42,411 nucleotides of DNA from Nostoc sp. 'Peltigera membranacea cyanobiont' 210A (GCF_002246015.1 NZ_NOLJ01000014.1:69747-112157), one strand, 5' to 3'. Numbered from the stretch's first letter, positions 1 through 8,737 are shown. Program-made: numbers and translations. Notes: generated by a model from the letters alone, not told the origin.

Positions 1-32
1 GCCCCCTGCCCCCTGCCCCCTGCCTCTATAGC
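1..32. repeat. GC-rich heptamer tandem repeat
   Basis: Direct repeats of the 7-mer CCCCTGC run up to the 3' end of pyrR. Such short tandemly repeated units are typical intergenic filler in Nostoc-type genomes. The same motif recurs near 15015-15050, 33800 and 41745-41775. No function can be assigned. Confidence 0.7.
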
Positions 33-569
33 CTAATCTGCAATCAACTCTACTGCATCTCTTCCATCACAATTTTGTAAGTAAACTTTGACAATTTCTT
101 CTTTAGCCGTAGGTAACTTCTTGCCAATAAAATCTGGGTGGATTGGTAATTCTCGATGACCCCTGTCTACTAACACAGCTAAACGAATCACCTCTGGCCT
201 ACCGTAATCGTTGACTGCGTTCAAAGCCGCGCGAATCGTCCGTCCTTTGAAAATCACATCATCCACGAGTACAACCGTTTTCCCCGTAAGGTCAAAAGGA
301 ATTTCGCTTTTCGTTGGAGTCCGCAATCCAATTTTGTCAAGGTCATCTCGATAAAATGTAATGTCTAAAGCGCCGACTGACACGGCTACACCTTCCAGTG
401 TCTCAATTTGACGCGCTAACAATTCGGCTAATAACGCACCCCTGGTATAAATACCAAGAAGCACCAGTTGAGATAAATCACGCGTCCTTTCGACAATTTG
501 AGAAGCAAGGCGAGTCAAGGTACGACGGATTTCTTCAGATGAGAGAATTTCAACTACTTTGGCAGACAT
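33..569 (-). CDS. pyrR: PyrR-like pyrimidine regulator / uracil phosphoribosyltransferase
   Basis: This 178-aa protein has the usual length of the PyrR family. The PRPP-binding loop is clear at about residues 98-111 (VVLVDDVIFKGRT), preceded by the YTRGALLA segment near residue 42. PyrR proteins bind pyr mRNA in Firmicutes and also convert uracil plus PRPP to UMP. In cyanobacteria the RNA-regulatory role is not established, so the enzyme activity is the safer call. The start is the ATG at 569, which fits the family N-terminus (EILSSEEIRRTL). It lies downstream of cobD on the same strand, separated by 108 bp that hold a palindromic repeat, so co-transcription is possible but not shown. Confidence 0.93.
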   Translation of the reverse strand: MSAKVVEILSSEEIRRTLTRLASQIVERTRDLSQLVLLGIYTRGALLAELLARQIETLEGVAVSVGALDITFYRDDLDKIGLRTPTKSEIPFDLTGKTVVLVDDVIFKGRTIRAALNAVNDYGRPEVIRLAVLVDRGHRELPIHPDFIGKKLPTAKEEIVKVYLQNCDGRDAVELIAD

Positions 570-576
570 AGCGAGT

Positions 577-667
577 CATCAGTTAGGAGTGATAAGTTAA
601 GAGTTAGGAATTTTTATTCTTAACTCCTGTACAGACGCGATTAATCGCGTCTCTAACTCCTAACTTT
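577..667. repeat. Palindromic intergenic repeat
   Basis: The perfect 20-bp palindrome agacgcgattaatcgcgtct lies at 633-652. It is nested in a wider imperfect inverted repeat whose arms contain GTTAGGAGT (near 579) and ACTCCTAAC (near 657). This looks like a dispersed hairpin element of Nostocales. It sits between the end of cobD and the start of pyrR and could fold in the transcript. Confidence 0.6.
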
Positions 668-677
668 ATATTTATCA

Positions 678-1649
678 TTACCTATTTGGGAGCATTAAGA
701 ATATTGCGATCGCTATCCCTAACCATAGCAAAAAACAATATCGAGTCAGCTGTAAAGCATTCTGAATAGAAGTTGCAGTAATGGCATAAATAGCATCTCC
801 TAGCAGTGGTTTGTACTTGGCTACCCCCCGATACCAATTTGTACCCCCCATCTGCACACCTAAAAAGGCAGCATAGGCGCACTCACTCCAGCCAGAATTG
901 GGACTAGGATCTTTAATTGCATCCCGACGACAAATTTGCCAAATATGCATCGGTTTACCTGATAGCAGCGCCAGAGTCACAACTGTTAACCGACAAGGTA
1001 GCCAAGTCAAATAATCTTCTAACCGCGCACAAAACCATCCTAAATAAGTATAGGGTGCTTCCCGATAGCCCACCATTGAATCAAGGGTACTGCTGGCTTT
1101 ATATGCTAAAGCTAAGGGAGTTGGCCCCACAACTGGTATAAAGACACCAACAATTGCATAAAAAAGCGGAGCCATCACCCCATCGGTGGCATTTTCTGCA
1201 ACCGTTTCTAAAACGGCTCGTGAAATTTCTGCTTGTGAGAGGTTTTGGGTATCTCGACCAACGTAATTACTTAAAATTTTTCGAGCCTTCTCTAAATCTC
1301 CGACTGTTAAAGGTTGTAAAACAGCCTCCGCTGCTACTCGCAAACTTCTGCCAGCAAAACAACTAGCCAAAAGAATACTATTTATTGCAATACCTAAGAG
1401 TGGATGAACCCATCTGGCAATTTGAATCATCAAAAAGCCAACAAGACCGCTACCAATTATCAAGATAATGCCTAGTACAATTCCAGCTAGGCGTTGTGTT
1501 AGAGAATTTTGACACAAGTGGAGAAAAAATTTGGTCAGGCGAGAAATTACCCATCCCATAATTTGTACTGGATGAGGCCAATCCCAAGGATCGCCAATTA
1601 AATAATCTAAAAATGCTGCAATTATTAAGATATAGATATTATTAGTCAT
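678..1649 (-). CDS. cobD: Adenosylcobinamide-phosphate synthase (CbiB/CobD)
   Basis: This 323-aa integral membrane protein joins an aminopropanol-phosphate arm to adenosylcobyric acid in the late part of cobalamin synthesis. The family hallmark DYLIGDPWDWPHPVQIMG is at about residues 15-32, followed by several hydrophobic segments. The ENATDGVMAPLFYAI block at about 152-166 and the KASSTLDSMVGY block near 184 are also typical of CbiB. Length and start (ATG at 1649) match the family. It is 57 bp downstream of the Rrf2-type regulator on the same strand, with a hairpin between them. Another cobalamin-pathway gene (cobL) lies at 27147-28358, so the pathway genes are dispersed. Confidence 0.95.
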   Translation of the reverse strand: MTNNIYILIIAAFLDYLIGDPWDWPHPVQIMGWVISRLTKFFLHLCQNSLTQRLAGIVLGIILIIGSGLVGFLMIQIARWVHPLLGIAINSILLASCFAGRSLRVAAEAVLQPLTVGDLEKARKILSNYVGRDTQNLSQAEISRAVLETVAENATDGVMAPLFYAIVGVFIPVVGPTPLALAYKASSTLDSMVGYREAPYTYLGWFCARLEDYLTWLPCRLTVVTLALLSGKPMHIWQICRRDAIKDPSPNSGWSECAYAAFLGVQMGGTNWYRGVAKYKPLLGDAIYAITATSIQNALQLTRYCFLLWLGIAIAIFLMLPNR

Positions 1650-1671
1650 AAGTCACAAGTCTTGGGTTAAA

Positions 1672-1708
1672 AGTCAAGGGTCAATATTTTGACTATTGAC
1701 TCTTGACT
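1672..1708 (-). terminator. Hairpin after the Rrf2 regulator
   Basis: Arms AGTCAAGGGTCAATA (1672-1686) and TATTGACTCTTGACT (1694-1708) are complementary at 14 of 15 positions with a 7-nt loop. The hairpin overlaps the stop of the regulator gene. A strong T-tract is missing, so it may be an attenuating hairpin or simply a repeat of the TTGACT family. Confidence 0.45.
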
Positions 1709-2147
1709 AAACCACAAAACTAGCTTCTTCTCCAAGGGAAGCTTGCCGGCTTCGAGCATCGTAATAAAGGTCTGCCAGAGTAATACTGTATAAAGCTTCT
1801 TTGAGCTTTTGGTTGAGTCTCTGCCAGAGGCTAAACGTTACCCAATCTTCAGCTTGTGTCGGTGCTGGGGTGTGATGAGGTAAATGGCTAGTCTCGCCAA
1901 CAGCTTCTAAAATTTCTCCTATAGATATTTGTGCAGGCTCTCTTGCCAATTGATATCCGCCGATGCTACCACGAATTGATTTCACTAAAGACGCACGACG
2001 CATTTCTATTAGTAGTTTTTCGAGGTAAGGAGCTGGAATATCTTGGCGTTTTGCGATCGCTCTCACAGATGCAGGCCCATATCTTGGCTGTAAACTCAAA
2101 TCTAGCAACGCCTTTACACTGTAGTGTCCTCTGGTAGTTAATTTCAT
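1707..2147 (-). CDS. Rrf2-family transcriptional regulator, cysteine-free
   Basis: The 146-aa protein begins MKLTTRGHYSVKALLDL, the standard Rrf2/IscR winged-helix start. The recognition region PAPYLEKLLIEMRRASLVKSIRG is followed by the GGYQLAR wing at about residues 62-70. Iron-sulfur members of the family carry three cysteines around residues 90-105. This protein has no cysteine at all and has a LPHHTP stretch there instead, so it cannot bind a cluster in the usual way. It is divergent from the AbrB gene at 2625 and upstream of cobD. The target is unknown. Confidence 0.88.
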   Translation of the reverse strand: MKLTTRGHYSVKALLDLSLQPRYGPASVRAIAKRQDIPAPYLEKLLIEMRRASLVKSIRGSIGGYQLAREPAQISIGEILEAVGETSHLPHHTPAPTQAEDWVTFSLWQRLNQKLKEALYSITLADLYYDARSRQASLGEEASFVV

Positions 2148-2621
2148 TTTGGCAAGCTTTGTTGTTTGTCCTTTGTCTTTGTTGGCACTGCATCTCCCTG
2201 AAAAGAAATTCTGATGGTCGGCTTCCGACTCTGAGACTTCTTTAGTTTGTCGTTTCTAAATAACCAATGACTAATTACCAATGACCAATGACTAAGGATC
2301 AGTTTTGCTTATCATTCTGTGACTCAGTTCTCATCCTTAAGAAATAGACAACCTCTTGAGCGTTAGTTTAGAAAACTTAAAACTTATATAGTCTAGCAGT
2401 AATTCACAAACTATATATCTATATATATAGTTATCAGCATTGCCAGCATTCTCTAAAATAGATTGTCTTGCCAATATTGGTAATAGCATAACAATTGTGC
2501 ATCTGAGTGTAATATACTTGGCTAGGTTGAGATAAAAACTAAAGGATTATGTTCCTGTTAGCTCAACCTCAGCTAAAATAAAATCGATTCAAACACTTCA
2601 AACATTCATTTTCGACCTAAG
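2148..2621. promoter_or_regulatory. Divergent intergenic region between Rrf2 and AbrB genes
   Basis: These 474 bp separate two divergent regulator genes and must contain both promoters. Visible elements are AATGACTA-type short repeats at about 2262-2295 and an AT palindrome (actatatat/atatatagt) at about 2409-2431. The stretch is AT-rich throughout. No promoter box can be fixed with confidence, and no further gene is seen. Confidence 0.4.
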
Positions 2622-2624
2622 TTG

Positions 2625-3038
2625 ATGCCTAAACAGAAAAAAATTGAACCCTTACTCGGCGAAGAACTGCTCAAAAAAGTCAAAGAGCTAGAGAACGAGA
2701 GCAAAGAAGACAAAGCTAAGAAGTGCGGCTACTATACCGTTACCAAAAATGGTATAGAACGCGTCAATATGATGAAGTTCTTAAATGCCCTAATTGATGC
2801 TGAAGGCATTCAGTTAGACAGTACACCCAGTGCTAATGGGCGTGGTGGACGTAGTGCTAGCTATAGAATTAGTGTGCAATCGAATGGTAACTTACTTATA
2901 GGTTCAGCTTATACAAAACAGATGAATCTGAAACCAGGAGATGAGTTTCTGATCACTTTAGGCAAAAAGCACATTCGTCTGAGACAGGTAGATCCAGAAG
3001 ATCGCGAAGGTGATGAAGCCATAGAAGCCACGGCTTAA
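2625..3038 (+). CDS. Cyanobacterial AbrB-family transcription factor (cyAbrB)
   Basis: The protein is 137 aa from the ATG at 2625; a TTG three bases upstream is in frame but less likely. It starts MPKQKKIEPLLGEELLKKV, continues with the conserved KKCGYYTVTKNG and the ANGRGGRSASYRISV block, and ends in the C-terminal AbrB-like segment IGSAYTKQMNLKPGDEFLI at about residues 97-115. Cyanobacterial AbrB proteins are abundant DNA-binding regulators of nitrogen, carbon and hydrogenase genes; in this family the AbrB domain is C-terminal. CalA of Anabaena is a member, but I cannot tell which paralogue this is. It is divergent from the Rrf2 gene. Confidence 0.93.
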   Translation: MPKQKKIEPLLGEELLKKVKELENESKEDKAKKCGYYTVTKNGIERVNMMKFLNALIDAEGIQLDSTPSANGRGGRSASYRISVQSNGNLLIGSAYTKQMNLKPGDEFLITLGKKHIRLRQVDPEDREGDEAIEATA

Positions 3039-3178
3039 TAAATAAATGGTCATTAGTCAATTCTCCGTTGTCATTTGTCCTTTGTCATTTGTCCTTTGTG
3101 AAAAACAATGACTATAAACAGTCATTAGTCAAGTGTCCTTTGTGAAAAATAATGACTAAATGACCAATGACCAATGAC
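3039..3178. repeat. Short tandem repeats (TTTGTCC / AATGACTA families)
   Basis: About 140 bp between convergent genes consist of interleaved heptamer-like units such as TTTGTCC, GTCATTT and AATGACTAA/AATGACCA. They run into the last codons of the ClC gene. This is low-complexity repeat with no coding sign. Confidence 0.7.
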
Positions 3179-5083
3179 CTAATGACTAATGACTATATCT
3201 GTAGTAGGTAAGACTGGTAAATAGTGGCGAAGTGCCTTGCGTGTGACTGCTAAATTACAGGTTAATGCAATTTGCTCTTTTTCTAATAAACCCAAAATGC
3301 GATCGGGTTTATCTCGTGCTACCACTGGTAATTGATGTAAACCTCGAAGACTCATCCGGTCTAAAGCCTCAGATAAAAGTTCATCTTGCCATGCATAGAG
3401 AATTTCAGTAGTACAAATGTCTATGAGGGTTTGACTGGATAAATTATCGGGAATTTCGGTTAGAGAATTTGGGTATGTTTGCCAAATAGCAAGGGCACGG
3501 TTAATATCTTCCAAAGAAAGTATACCAACTAATTGCTCTGCTTCATCAATTACTAAAGCACTACGGACGCGATCGCGGGTCATTTCTACAGCGGCATCTA
3601 ATACTCCCAGAGTTGCAGGTAACTTTTTGGGACAAGGGTACATGGCATCTTCTACCAAAATTTGCTGCACAATTTCTGATTGTTCATCTTTCAATTCCGA
3701 AAGACCAATTTGTTGTAGATTAGAGTTAGAGTTAAAAGTTGGTTTAATCCTTTCTACTAACCAAACACTCAAACCGACAGCTGCCATCAATGGTAAAACA
3801 ATTCGATAGTCGCGGGTTAATTCAAACAGCATTAAAATAGCCGTTAACGGCGCTCTCACACTAGCAGCTAGCACTGCTGCCATTCCGACCATTGCGTAAG
3901 CTGGGGGAGCCGCCATTTGATCGCAAATTGTCGGGAATGCTACGGCTAACATTTTGGCGTAAGCCGATCCAAAAGAAGCACCTAAAAACATTGCTGGCGC
4001 GAACAAACCGCCGATGAAACCACTACCTGCACTAATTGCAGTCATCAATAATTTCACCACCAACAACACCACCAATAAGTAGAGTGGAAACTCCACATCT
4101 TGAAGCATTGCTTCTACAGTTTCGTAACCGACACCTAGAATTTGCGGGAACTGCAAAGCAACTGCGCCAATAATTGCACCGCCAATAATTGGATGAATCG
4201 GCTCAGGAATTTGTCCCAAAAAGGCAAAACCTGGAACCTTCCCAGCAAAGCAAGCTTTTGCTAGACAAATTGATTGAGTATAAGCCAGAGAAACTAGGCT
4301 GGCCCCTAAACCCAAGCCAAGATAAAGGGGTAATTCCAAAGGACTACGAACTTGGTAAACAGGTAAATCAAAAGCAGGTTGTGCCCCCAAACCAATTTGG
4401 GCAATTAATGCTGCTACCACCGCAGCTAACAGCACCACACTGACAGCAGAAGTAGCGAAAGATGTCGCTCCCATTACCACCTCTAGAGCAAAAAATACTC
4501 CAGCGATGGGAGCATTAAATCCCGCCGCTAGTCCCGCCGCCGCGCCAGCACCCAATAGCAAACGTTGTCGTTCTTGAGATACATTCAGGATCACAGAGAA
4601 CAACATCCCAAAATTTGCGCCAATTTCGACACTCGGCCCCTCTGGCCCCAAAGAAGCACCGCTCCCTAAAGAAACAGATGCGGCCAGCATTTTGCTAACT
4701 GGTCGTAGTGGTCGCCTAATCTCTGTTCCCTGAGAGGCGGCGATGAGAGATGAAAGTCCAGGGCCAAAGTCTTGAGTGCGCCAGCGCATCAAGCCAACAA
4801 TTAATCCGCCAAGGGTGGGAACGCAGGCTAAAGTCCAAGCACCCCAAGCGCCAATTTGACCCATTAAATTTTCCAGCATCAGCTGGTGAACCAACTGGAT
4901 TAAATAGTGAAAGGTGACTACACCCATACCAGTACCACCGCCAATGAGCATGGCTAAAAACAGCACAACTGTTTCTGGGGATGGTTGAAAACGATTAATT
5001 AGGTGAGCTAAACGAGTGGAAGGTGTAGGAAAGGCAGGTTGTTCCGTTACCTTCCTCAGTTGAGTGGGAGGCAAGAGAGTCAT
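3179..5083 (-). CDS. ClC-family chloride channel/transporter with two CBS domains
   Basis: The 634-aa membrane protein has about ten hydrophobic helices followed by paired CBS domains at roughly residues 475-535 and 550-615. The ClC signature GSGASLGPEGP is at 140-150, and its Glu148 is the external gating glutamate. The helix-H segment reads AGVFFALEVVMG, so the second, proton-coupling glutamate of antiporters is Val, as in ClC channels. The central tyrosine is kept in the TRDYRIVLPLM segment. The first filter motif, normally GSGIP, reads FGPGLSS, with Pro in place of Ser; plant ClC-a uses Pro at this place for nitrate. The function is anion movement across the cytoplasmic or thylakoid membrane, with CBS domains possibly sensing nucleotides. 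Confidence 0.92.
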   Translation of the reverse strand: MTLLPPTQLRKVTEQPAFPTPSTRLAHLINRFQPSPETVVLFLAMLIGGGTGMGVVTFHYLIQLVHQLMLENLMGQIGAWGAWTLACVPTLGGLIVGLMRWRTQDFGPGLSSLIAASQGTEIRRPLRPVSKMLAASVSLGSGASLGPEGPSVEIGANFGMLFSVILNVSQERQRLLLGAGAAAGLAAGFNAPIAGVFFALEVVMGATSFATSAVSVVLLAAVVAALIAQIGLGAQPAFDLPVYQVRSPLELPLYLGLGLGASLVSLAYTQSICLAKACFAGKVPGFAFLGQIPEPIHPIIGGAIIGAVALQFPQILGVGYETVEAMLQDVEFPLYLLVVLLVVKLLMTAISAGSGFIGGLFAPAMFLGASFGSAYAKMLAVAFPTICDQMAAPPAYAMVGMAAVLAASVRAPLTAILMLFELTRDYRIVLPLMAAVGLSVWLVERIKPTFNSNSNLQQIGLSELKDEQSEIVQQILVEDAMYPCPKKLPATLGVLDAAVEMTRDRVRSALVIDEAEQLVGILSLEDINRALAIWQTYPNSLTEIPDNLSSQTLIDICTTEILYAWQDELLSEALDRMSLRGLHQLPVVARDKPDRILGLLEKEQIALTCNLAVTRKALRHYLPVLPTTDIVISH

Positions 5084-5562
5084 TGAGAGGCGGGGTAAAT
5101 GTAAGAAAAAATTTAAATTTTTATCTGTTACTTATCATTGTGAGCCATTATTTAGCAACCGGACAAGTAGACTTTATTTGCTTAACTCACAAAGCTTTAG
5201 CTAAAAATGTCATTGTGCAAAATTTGTGTGGGGAGAATGGTTAAATGAGAGACAATTATTATTTAAGGGTCAGCGATGCCTAAGTTGGGTGTAGCTGAGG
5301 CTAGTGGGGTGCGAGTGAGCACCAACACTATTTTTTCTAGAGACAACAAAGTTTTTTGGCTGGGTGGAAGTACCCGTAAACATTAAGCATGAGTCATCCT
5401 TGTTTAAATCTAGCTATACTCGTGTTGCGACTATTGAGGCATCCTTGGTAGTAATAGAATGTATGTATGATTGATGCCTGATGTCAGATCGTACATTGAT
5501 TGACCCCAATTCAATATAGCTATTGTTATAGAGCGAGTAAGTGGACTAGGCGGATGAGGTAA
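5084..5562. other. Intergenic region with one possible small ORF
   Basis: These 479 bp separate the divergent ClC gene and the zinc-ribbon gene. They are AT-rich near the ClC start and hold the small frame at 5276-5386. The promoter of the gene at 5563 should lie in the last 150 bp. No RNA gene is recognised. Confidence 0.4.
5276..5386 (+). CDS. Possible 36-aa small protein
   Basis: An ATG-started frame preceded by an AAGGG ribosome-binding-like stretch 8-10 nt upstream encodes 36 residues. It begins MPKLGVAEASGVRVST and ends WLGGSTRKH. Composition is protein-like (Val/Ser/Gly with a basic tail), unlike the AT-rich surroundings. It is not recognised as any family, and no functional motif is seen. 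It could be chance. Confidence 0.3.
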   Translation: MPKLGVAEASGVRVSTNTIFSRDNKVFWLGGSTRKH

Positions 5563-5949
5563 ATGAATATACACACTTTTGATAATCATTATGTTACTTG
5601 CCCAATTTGCCAAAGAAATGCTACGCCTAAACCAGTTAAAACACGCATGGGCTTGTTTTGCTGTCCCTATTGCCAGGAAAGGCTAGTAGTTTGCCAAAGT
5701 GGTCATTATGTCCGCGATCCGTTTACTTGGAGACAATTGATGATGTCTTCGTCGCTACGTCGTCAAAGCCGACCTTTAGCGAGGATTCTCAGAGATTTTG
5801 TCCTACTCAAGCGTCCGATGGTAGCCTTGGCTGTAGGAAGTGCGATTTTCTTTGGTGCGATCGCTTTGACCCAAGAAAAGACAAGCTATGATAACCAAAT
5901 TATTCCCACAACAGAGAAAGTTAATGGCCCAGGAAACAAATCTCAGTAA
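5563..5949 (+). CDS. Small zinc-ribbon-like membrane protein, unknown function
   Basis: The 128-aa protein has two CxxC pairs, TCPICQ at about residues 12-17 and CCPYCQ at about 33-38, spaced as in a zinc ribbon. A basic stretch follows, and then one hydrophobic segment (MVALAVGSAIFFGAIAL) at about residues 85-102. The likely topology is a cytoplasmic zinc ribbon anchored by a C-terminal helix. The start at 5563 follows GGATGAGG as Shine-Dalgarno. The gene stands alone and is followed by a hairpin at 6018-6053. I do not recognise a named family. Confidence 0.7.
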   Translation: MNIHTFDNHYVTCPICQRNATPKPVKTRMGLFCCPYCQERLVVCQSGHYVRDPFTWRQLMMSSSLRRQSRPLARILRDFVLLKRPMVALAVGSAIFFGAIALTQEKTSYDNQIIPTTEKVNGPGNKSQ

Positions 5950-6017
5950 ATGGATTACTTTGGTATAAATCAAGTTCTACTTTGATTTTTGTAATATTAT
6001 AACTAAATACTCTGATA

Positions 6018-6053
6018 AAACCGTGTCTTATTACCCCAAATAGGACGCGGTTT
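6018..6053 (+). terminator. Candidate terminator hairpin
   Basis: AAACCGTGTCTTATTA and AAATAGGACGCGGTTT pair with only a few mismatches around a short loop, about 70 bp after the zinc-ribbon gene. The T-run after it is weak (GATATTA), so this is a moderate call. Confidence 0.45.
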
Positions 6054-6145
6054 GATATTATGCCCGCTTAAAGAGCGATCGCTGATTAGGTAAGTACTTT
6101 CAGCACTAAAGTGCTAACTACAAACTGTTGTTTATTTATGCTTAT

Positions 6146-6400
6146 CTAATTATCATCATATCGATTTGAAAATCGGGACACTACAGCATCTAAAATCGAC
6201 TGTCTGCCAATACTTGGGGTGAATAAGTAAGCTAGAAAATAAGCGGCCTGTTCTGGTTGCAAACGAGAGCGGATTTCAATACCGAGCAAGTGAATTAATT
6301 GCCGCACCAATTTCCAACGCACCTTTAATCGAGGATACAATATGACACACACATGACACACAAATGACACACAGCGGAAATAGCTCTTGTTGTATGGCAC
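6146..6400 (-). CDS. Hypothetical small protein, start uncertain
   Basis: An open frame of up to 84 codons. The part after residue 20 (RLKVRWKLVRQLIHLLGIEI, then PEQAAYFLAYLF) is amphipathic and protein-like. The first 20 residues (RCVSFVCHVCVI) are translated from an 11-bp tandem repeat and are probably not coding. A TTG or GTG near 6315-6342 could be the true start, giving about 55-65 residues. No family is recognised. It may be a remnant. Confidence 0.35.
   Translation of the reverse strand: MPYNKSYFRCVSFVCHVCVILYPRLKVRWKLVRQLIHLLGIEIRSRLQPEQAAYFLAYLFTPSIGRQSILDAVVSRFSNRYDDN
6342..6374. repeat. Three 11-bp direct repeats (ATGACACACA)
   Basis: Three head-to-tail copies of ATGACACACAN are spaced 11 bp apart, close to one helical turn. 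They lie just upstream of the more plausible starts of the small frame at 6146-6400. They could be a phased protein-binding site or a simple repeat expansion. Confidence 0.6.
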
Positions 6401-6511
6401 TAATGTTATTCTCCAAAATACAGACCTATATTACTTTTTGGGCAATCATTTGATTTTTCCTGACAAGGGGACAAGGGGACAAGGAAAATAACCATGCCCA
6501 ATGCCCCGTAT

Positions 6512-8131
6512 TTACAGCCGATTAATATCTTTTGTGACTAACTTCCAACCTTCAGCTTGGTCAATTAGCTTCATCGACTCTAGTTCAAGATTGTTGAAAT
6601 CAGATACATTAAGCAGAAAGTAGGGTTGGCCATTGTAGTGCCAATAATATTCCAGTTCACCAACAGAAGCGGGAATGATGGTGCGATCGCTATAATAATC
6701 TAACGAGGGACGATGGTAAGGAAAGGATGTATAAATTTTCCTCGTAGTTGGATTTGCCCGGACAATCATAGCGGCGACTGGTTTAACTGGATAGGCTTCA
6801 GATAATTCCCAAACCCAGTAGTTAGATTTCATTAACAGCAGCAGCGAAATATAACTTCCCCAAAACAAAATCTTCAGAAATTGTCCGTCACCTCGTTCTG
6901 CCAATATGGCTGCTAAGGTCATAGTTAAAGCTACTGCGGCAAAAATCAGTTGTAAATCTGTTTTTGGTGTTGTACCCGAACTGAAATAAATACTACCAGC
7001 AGAAGCAGCTATAGCAAGTATTGCCAAACCAGCAACCCAAGCACGGGGATAAGATGAGAGTAAAGGCGAATTTTCCGTTTCTGATAATTGGATACCAAAA
7101 GCTAAAGCTAAACTAGGGTAAATCGGGAATAGATACCAGGGAACTTTGGTAATCATGAAGGAAATTACCAGCAGATAAACCCCACTCCACGCCATTACTA
7201 GTTTTGCCCAGCTAAGGTTGCGATTTTCCCAGGTTAAGCGGACAGTTTGTGGTAAGAATAATAACCACGGCCATGTGTATTTGAGAAGTTCAATTACATA
7301 GTACCAAGGTGGTTCAGAATTTCCTTCTACAACTGAGCCAATTCGACCTACTGATGGGTTGGCAATACCAATTTGGGCGAAAGTATAACCATAGTGAATT
7401 AGTTGGGCACTATACCAACCAGCTACAGGTAGAATGCCAATTAAGATTGCGATCCAGAGATAGTAACAAGTGAGCAGTCGTGGCGTATCCCAAAACAGAA
7501 ATACAAGTGCGATCGCACCGAGTAATACACCTAGCAGTCCTTGAGTTAAACAAATAAACCCAAAGCTAATGCCAACACCAAGACAATAGCGTAAATCTCG
7601 GCGCGATCGCAAAACGCACAACATCATCACCATCAAAAAACTTACCATTGCCCCATCTAACATTGCTAACCGCCCATGACGTACCACGGGTAGCATTGTT
7701 AGGTAAATCAAGGCGCTATAAATAGCAGCCCAACGTTGGCGAAATATCTCTCGAGCAATGCAATACAGTAAAGGTACAGATGTTGCTGTTAAAATTGCTC
7801 CAGGTAGGCGCGTTGTCAACTCATTTTCGCCTCCTAGAGAATAAGCCCAAGCTATTAGCAAATGCATCAAAGGCGGCTTGTCATGATATGGTTCCCCTCC
7901 TAACGTTGGATAAAGCCAACGCATTGAACCTGCTGGGGCGTGCCAAATTTCACGAGCAACCTGTGCCACAGTACCTTCATCCCAATCTCGCAGCGGCAAC
8001 CCTCCCAGATTGATGCTAAACAGTAATACTGCTGCCAACAGCAATACTATTAGCCATACCCAATCAATCCATTTGCCAACCGTGCGATGCTGTTTTTCCA
8101 GATGACTCCAAATAAAGCTTCCTTCTTGCAT
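6512..8131 (-). CDS. GT-C family glycosyltransferase (ArnT/PMT-like, GT39/GT83 type)
   Basis: A 539-aa polytopic membrane protein with about 11 hydrophobic segments. After the first helix the luminal loop carries LRDWDEGTVAQVAREI near residue 50, whose acidic pair is the usual catalytic site of GT-C enzymes. The YHDKPPLMHLLIAW block follows, typical of ArnT and related undecaprenyl-phosphate-sugar transferases. A soluble C-terminal domain (about 440-539) is present, and length matches the family. It likely transfers a sugar from a lipid carrier to a lipid or protein outside the membrane; the acceptor is unknown. The gene is monocistronic. Confidence 0.88.
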   Translation of the reverse strand: MQEGSFIWSHLEKQHRTVGKWIDWVWLIVLLLAAVLLFSINLGGLPLRDWDEGTVAQVAREIWHAPAGSMRWLYPTLGGEPYHDKPPLMHLLIAWAYSLGGENELTTRLPGAILTATSVPLLYCIAREIFRQRWAAIYSALIYLTMLPVVRHGRLAMLDGAMVSFLMVMMLCVLRSRRDLRYCLGVGISFGFICLTQGLLGVLLGAIALVFLFWDTPRLLTCYYLWIAILIGILPVAGWYSAQLIHYGYTFAQIGIANPSVGRIGSVVEGNSEPPWYYVIELLKYTWPWLLFLPQTVRLTWENRNLSWAKLVMAWSGVYLLVISFMITKVPWYLFPIYPSLALAFGIQLSETENSPLLSSYPRAWVAGLAILAIAASAGSIYFSSGTTPKTDLQLIFAAVALTMTLAAILAERGDGQFLKILFWGSYISLLLLMKSNYWVWELSEAYPVKPVAAMIVRANPTTRKIYTSFPYHRPSLDYYSDRTIIPASVGELEYYWHYNGQPYFLLNVSDFNNLELESMKLIDQAEGWKLVTKDINRL

Positions 8132-8737
8132 ATTCTCTGGTAATCATTTTACTTGCTGGTTTGATTACATAGAGACATCTAGCGAATCTCCCATGTTGCC
8201 ACCCAGTAACAACGTATGTTCTTAACAATTGCTAGTTTCCAAGATTAACTCAATTTTTTATAATTAGCGCTATTTTTTGAAAAATTTATATTGGTTATTT
8301 AAATCACATTTCAGCTAATAAATGATAAAAATAATACAACCAATTATTTATTACCTGTTAGATAGTCCGTAAATAAACTTGTATTTTCTTTTTAAGGTGA
8401 CGCTTAGTTTAAATTTTATCTATTTACTTTTTATCTGGCTAAGTCCAGAAATTTTGTAACTGATTGCTACACTAAGTAAATAATATACTGAATACTTAAA
8501 CAAATTGCCTATCAAATGCTTAAGTAGTAGTTTTACGAAAAACATAATCATTTATTTTTTAATAAATTAAATTCAATAATTATTAATCGAAAATAGTCCT
8601 TAATAAACCTGTCTAAATAAACTGATTTTAGTTTTTTAATTTTAATTAAGCAACTCTTGAATTTAGATATCTATGATATACAATTTTTTAAGCGCTTTTG
8701 ATAACAATAAATAGCTAAAAATTATTGGAGACTGTCA
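8132..8737. other. Long AT-rich intergenic region
   Basis: These 606 bp between divergent genes are more AT-rich than their surroundings, with many TTTAAT and AATAAAT stretches. No ORF, RNA gene or clear repeat is seen. It must hold the promoters of the glycosyltransferase and of the membrane protein at 8738, but no boxes stand out. Confidence 0.4.

Noticed and set aside
6146..6400. Zinc-binding role from the Cys residues at the start of the 84-codon frame
   Set aside because: Those cysteines are encoded by the 11-bp tandem repeat and are probably not translated.
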